This document shows, piece by piece, positions 61,301 to 64,000 of a stretch of DNA of 64,000 bases. Within the stretch, counting starts at the first letter, position 1; each line of letters begins with the position of its first letter. Source of the stretch: Lutjanus erythropterus (Eukaryota; Chordata; Actinopteri; Lutjaniformes; Lutjanidae). Location of the stretch: positions 45,543,388 through 45,607,387 of the forward strand of contig CM034593.1 of assembly GCA_020091685.1 (NCBI GenBank), given 5' to 3'. Both the position numbers and the translations under genes were made by a program. Under the pieces are notes generated by a model. The model made no database searches, had not been told where the DNA came from, and saw only the letters and a program-made list of their open reading frames with translations.

Positions 61301-61750
61301 AAAGGTGGAGATGAGCAGTTTGTCCTTAACATCATTCAAATGATGATGATGATGACTTGCAAAAAAATGTAGGGCTTCTTCACATCATAAAACAATTTAC
61401 TGTAGATTGGCAGTGACAAAAAGAACTATAGTGTCTTCTTAAAGCATAAGAGATATATTACACTGAGTTATTGTTACCAAGAAAAAAAAAAACAGTCCTC
61501 TAACATACACACACACACACACACACACACATGCACACACACTGCCACACACCTGTCCATCCTCAGAGTAGTCCACAGTAACCGAGGCATTGCTCTCTGG
61601 GGGGGTGTAGATGTTCCTGTAGTATCCTATGGATCTGATGGTCTGCATGGTGTGTCGTGCCACGCTGGGCATGGTGACCGCTGACAGACGGTCCCCTGAG
61701 TCGTAGTCGAAGATGTACTGGTGCTGGCTGTGCAGCAGCAACACCATGGA
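49921..61750 (-). CDS. tenm3: Teneurin-3, last 11 exons (C-terminal 832 residues)
   Basis: On the - strand, exons 61553-61750, 61225-61284, 60352-60696, 57745-57989, 57480-57661, 55519-55721, 54800-54910, 54554-54696, 54316-54440, 53557-53687 and 49921-50676 total 2,499 bp, exactly 833 codons with stop, all junctions in phase. Teneurins are large type II membrane adhesion proteins that pair across synapses and bind latrophilins. This part covers YD/RHS repeats ([17 protein letters not shown]), the RHS core end ([20 protein letters not shown]), then the C-terminal antibiotic-binding-like/Tox-GHH region and the TCAP peptide (ends EIGRR). Choice of tenm3 rests on convergent linkage with dctd and the LRQSEIGRR ending; another paralogue is less likely. 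The intracellular, EGF, NHL and barrel start are right of the window. Confidence 0.95.
51247..51600. mobile_element. MITE, GGGATAGTTCACCC family (copy 2, full length)
   Basis: agggatagttcacccaaaaa and the right end tttttgggtgaactatccct are near-perfect inverted repeats extending about 30 bases, with a TCATTTTTGGGTGAA core. Length is 354 bp, no ORF. Confidence 0.85.
52339..52388. repeat. (TG)n microsatellite
   Basis: Pure TG dinucleotides in a tenm3 intron. Confidence 0.95.
53557..53687 (-). CDS. tenm3: tenm3 exon
   Basis: 131 bp. Completes Asp, then [20 protein letters not shown] to [13 protein letters not shown]. Acceptor ctgtag, donor gtatgt. Confidence 0.95.
54316..54440 (-). CDS. tenm3: tenm3 exon
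   Basis: 125 bp. Completes Arg, then [19 protein letters not shown] and [16 protein letters not shown] to EYVT. Acceptor ctgaag, donor gtaaca. Confidence 0.95.
54554..54696 (-). CDS. tenm3: tenm3 exon (RHS core end)
   Basis: 143 bp, [17 protein letters not shown] to [12 protein letters not shown] plus two bases of Arg. This is the strongly conserved RHS-core closing motif. Donor gtaggc. Confidence 0.96.
54800..54910 (-). CDS. tenm3: tenm3 exon
   Basis: 37 codons, phase 0, [18 protein letters not shown] to NNGLLLKQ. Acceptor tgcacag, donor gtacaa. Confidence 0.96.
55519..55721 (-). CDS. tenm3: tenm3 exon (RYDGLGRR repeat)
   Basis: 203 bp, [20 protein letters not shown] to [13 protein letters not shown]. 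Acceptor gattcag, donor gtagcc. Confidence 0.96.
55722..57479 (-). other. tenm3: tenm3 intron with an L1 fragment
   Basis: Holds the L1 3' fragment at about 56230-57060. The rest shows nothing recognisable. Confidence 0.7.
56230..57060 (-). mobile_element. L1-type LINE, 3' fragment of ORF2
   Basis: An open frame of 189 codons (57055-56486, - strand) reads like the C-terminal end of L1/Tx1-type ORF2. [19 protein letters not shown] precedes a [17 protein letters not shown] zinc-knuckle-like block (C-x2-C...H...C) and YWKGLF. It is 5'-truncated, as usual for LINE insertions, and lies in the same orientation as tenm3. Confidence 0.8.
57480..57661 (-). CDS. tenm3: tenm3 exon (YD-repeat shell)
   Basis: 182 bp. 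Completes Arg, then [19 protein letters not shown] to EIFEYNSKG. Acceptor ctccag, donor gtggga. Confidence 0.95.
57745..57989 (-). CDS. tenm3: tenm3 exon (YD-repeat shell)
   Basis: 245 bp, from [18 protein letters not shown] through [20 protein letters not shown] and two bases of Arg. Acceptor gtctcag, donor gtagga. Confidence 0.96.
57990..60351 (-). other. tenm3: tenm3 intron, repeat-bearing
   Basis: 58610-58632 is TTTCTTC repeat. 58660-58812 is a truncated MITE of the 51247-51600 family. 59130-59215 (+ strand) resembles the 3' tail of a fish LINE (ctgctcgaggtttctgccag then aaaggaagttcttccttgcc). No exon is visible. Confidence 0.6.
58660..58812. mobile_element. Truncated MITE, GGGATAGTTCACCC family (copy 3)
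   Basis: The right end gaattttcatctttggttga then accatcacttta is a diverged form of the family end. ccattcacttcaattgta is the reverse complement of acaatggaagtgaatgg-like sequence in the full copy. The left end is missing. Confidence 0.5.
60352..60696 (-). CDS. tenm3: tenm3 exon (YD-repeat shell)
   Basis: 115 codons, phase 0, from [19 protein letters not shown] to [12 protein letters not shown]. Acceptor tcatcag, donor gtaaga. Highly conserved family sequence. Confidence 0.96.
61225..61284 (-). CDS. tenm3: tenm3 small exon
   Basis: 60 bp, 20 codons, phase 0: [20 protein letters not shown]. Acceptor cttcag, donor gtacat. Its symmetric phase would allow skipping without a frame change. Confidence 0.92.
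61506..61530. repeat. (CA)n microsatellite next to a tenm3 splice donor
   Basis: On the tenm3 strand this is (UG)n, starting about 20 bases after the donor of exon 61553-61750. Confidence 0.95.
61553..61750 (-). CDS. tenm3: tenm3 exon (YD-repeat shell)
   Basis: 66 codons, phase 0. Acceptor cttacag, donor gtgtgt. Encodes [17 protein letters not shown] to [13 protein letters not shown]-repeat tract begins within 20 bases of the donor. Confidence 0.95.
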
Positions 61751-63751
61751 CTGTAAGAGAGAGCACAGAGCAGAGGAACACAGAACATGCCATCAGAACA
61801 GTAAAAGACACTAATTATATTTACACAATATTTAGAACATATTGTGACACCATTTAACTACTACTACTACTAATAATAATAATAATAATTGCATTATAAT
61901 TGTCTTTTCCACCGAATGTGTGGTGTGACTCCAAGTCATTTCTATAAATGGTTCTGCTGAACTAAAGCTGTCTGTTCTGAGGTCATAAACTCTTCTTGGC
62001 TTTTGCAAAATTGCCAACATGTCTTTAGTCCCTTATGAATAGTGATGACAGCCTAACCTCTACTTTGTATATGTACCAATTGTTAATAATTACTCCTTGA
62101 TAATTATCACTAATTGTGATATAGCGTATAGACTGTGAGCATTTTCTATTTTGTCTCATTTCACAGTTAACTTTTCAGTTATTTCTTTTAAACAGGTACC
62201 CATTTTTTTCCTTTTCTTTCCCTTTTTCTCTTTATTCATTTGGTATGTAGTTGTTTCATAGATTGTGCTCTTTATCTTGTGTAAACTTTTGGTTGAACAG
62301 TTTTGCTGATTGATGCTGTTGATGATATAATGATGAGTATTTTCATGACCTTTGCACCTGAAATGTGATTTTTTTTTTTTTTACTTTGTCTAGCCATGGA
62401 CCAATAAAGGCTTTTAAAATTTTTGGAAAATACTCCACAGGTGCTTTTTTCACAACAAATACAAACATATGTTCTTCTGGCTGTATTAATTGTTATTACT
62501 ATTGAGACAGCAATATGTGTGTACCATCTGAGGCCAAGACAAATTTCCCTGCAGGGACCTTAATGTACTGTACAGTATTTATACTGTATATGTTTATACC
62601 CTTGAATAAAAACACAAATAATTCACTGAAAAAAAAAATCACATAAACTAATACAAGTGATGTGTTGAAAAAGACTGGACTAGTTTGGCCTTCTACATTC
62701 TAGATTGTTATTCAGAAATAATAATTTGTTTTTGATTGAATAGCACTGCTTTGTTAATGCCAGATTCTGGTCCTGATGACTGATGGTCCTGATGATTATG
62801 CTTCTGTGGAACTGGACCACAGGTGTGGATGTTATGGAACAGTCACACAAAAGCACAAAGGAAGCAAGGACAGTTATGAAACCATTCTGAAAAAAAAAAC
62901 AGATTAGTGAATAGGCTATGGCCTGTACATTTTCAACTAACCTTCAGGAAAAAAGCCCAACATCTCTTATAACAGGCAGATATGGCAGCACCAGTCAAGG
63001 AAACTGCTTTCACACTAAAACATGACACAACATGTTTTCCTCAACTTGGATGCCCTGCAACTTAATTTGTCCCATGGGCATTTCTCCCACATCGCACTGG
63101 GGCTCAGAGTTTAGTGCACGCACTGTGGGTCCGCTACGGAATGAGGAGAAGTGGACGGGTTTGTAGAATAATGTGACACCAATTTCCTCCAGTTGTCCAA
63201 AACAAAAGACGAAGCCATCACTTTCAGAGTCCTCTGGGAGCCTCCTGCAGCTTCCCTCATTGGACATTGATGTGAAATGTGAGGAGAACGCAGATCTAAT
63301 CTATAAGGAGGGACAGCGGCAGGAAAACTCTTTAACTGTGAAACACCAAGCTCTCCTGAGTGTGTGCTCTTTGCCTCAGGCACGCAGTTAAGATCACCCT
63401 GACCTCCAATTTAACAGGTCAGAGAAGTGCTTAATACCTGATTCTGTTCACCTACTAAACCACCCCATGAGGGGGCAATTCAGTGCTTTTTTGCAATTTT
63501 GCATATTTGCTTTAAAGCAGCTTGAGGCCAAGTTTAATTCTTACATTGTGAACTCAATTGAATTTTTATTTGTCTGAAACTTGGGCACAGATCTCTCAGA
63601 TCAACTTTTGAAAAATACAAGTCCCACTGGAAAAAACAACAACACAATTATGTAATTTAAACTGCTGGATGGCCACTTTTCACTTTCCTTTTTGGGTGAG
63701 AACAAATTCTGTGAAAGTGCAGGCGCCAAGTTCAAAAAAACTAGTGACACC
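61751..63751 (-). other. tenm3: tenm3 intron to the right edge (left part)
   Basis: Contains an (ACT)n/(AAT)n run near 61858-61889. I find no further tenm3 exon. An unremarkable AT-rich stretch follows to the THAP relic. Confidence 0.65.
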
Positions 63752-63930
63752 ATGCCTAAAGGCTGCTGTGTCACATTTTGTACATCAAACAATCAAAAAA
63801 ACACAATTGTCTTCAATTCCCCAAAGAGCAAAGGACGGCAAAAGAAGAGATCTTTGGCTTCAGGCCAACTGCAGAGAGGATTGGACCAGCCAGTCAACAC
63901 TGTACATCTGTGGTAAACAATGGATCACAG
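63752..63930 (+). pseudogene. Frameshifted THAP-domain exon
   Basis: ATG 63752 starts MPKGCCVTFCTSNNQKN, the opening of a THAP zinc finger (C-x2-4-C). It then runs into a frame whose following residues do not fit, while the +1 frame supplies CREDWTS and GKQWITG-like traces of the later THAP sequence. So there is at least one frameshift. A donor-like gttagt follows at 63931. THAP domains bind DNA and occur in THAP genes and P-element-like transposases; which this was cannot be told. Confidence 0.55.
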
Positions 63931-63945
63931 GTTAGTTCAGTGGTT

Positions 63946-64000
63946 CCAAACCTTTTTCTGCCATGCCCCCCTTTAGACACCAAAAAAGTTCAGCCCCTAC
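63946..64000 (+). repeat. Left end of a repeat cut by the window edge
   Basis: cagtggttccaaaccttttt starts like a hAT-type element end I recognise from fish. The other end is outside. Confidence 0.4.

Noticed and set aside
1..64000. CRISPR arrays, operons, phage or viral genes, rRNA genes
   Set aside because: Repeats are microsatellites or transposons of vertebrate type; no spacers, ribosome-binding sites, viral genes or rRNA sequences were seen.

Overview
This is a stretch of a vertebrate nuclear genome, almost certainly a teleost fish. The genes have introns with GT-AG boundaries, the sequence is AT-rich, and it is full of repeats typical of fish: Tc1 elements, hAT-type MITEs, LINE fragments, a tRNA-headed SINE and many microsatellites. 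I see no prokaryotic features, CRISPR array or provirus.

Three genes are recognisable by joining exons across introns. (1) Positions 321-3947, + strand: the 3' half of a gene whose product matches the C-terminal part of CEP44, a centriole/centrosome protein. (2) Positions 9735-26145, + strand: a complete dctd gene (dCMP deaminase, 6 exons, 191 residues), with polyadenylation signal at 27323. (3) Positions 49921-61750, - strand: the last 11 exons of a teneurin (832 residues to the stop), most likely tenm3. The 5' part of tenm3 lies beyond the right edge. dctd and tenm3 converge tail to tail, as DCTD and TENM3 do in human 4q35.1, which supports both names. All exon phases join without a break.

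The roughly 22 kb between dctd and tenm3 holds no complete gene. At 38583-39090 (- strand) it does hold three small exons resembling only the C-terminal tail of a STAT1-like protein (phosphotyrosine site and serine-phosphorylation region), without the SH2 and upstream exons. This looks like an orphan gene fragment and is the least expected item in the window.

The rest is introns and intergenic DNA populated by mobile elements. These include a Tc1 relic ending 46 bp before dctd exon 3, an internally deleted Tc1 nested in an older repeat (39298-40493), several non-autonomous DNA elements with visible terminal inverted repeats and target duplications, LINE reverse-transcriptase relics, an L1 3' fragment in a tenm3 intron, a frameshifted THAP-domain exon at the right edge, and a row of decayed tRNA-like units (35119-35836). 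I found no convincing new multi-gene system. The noteworthy points are the STAT remnant, the tRNA-like row, a repeat-borne nuclear-receptor palindrome, and repeats placed close to splice sites.
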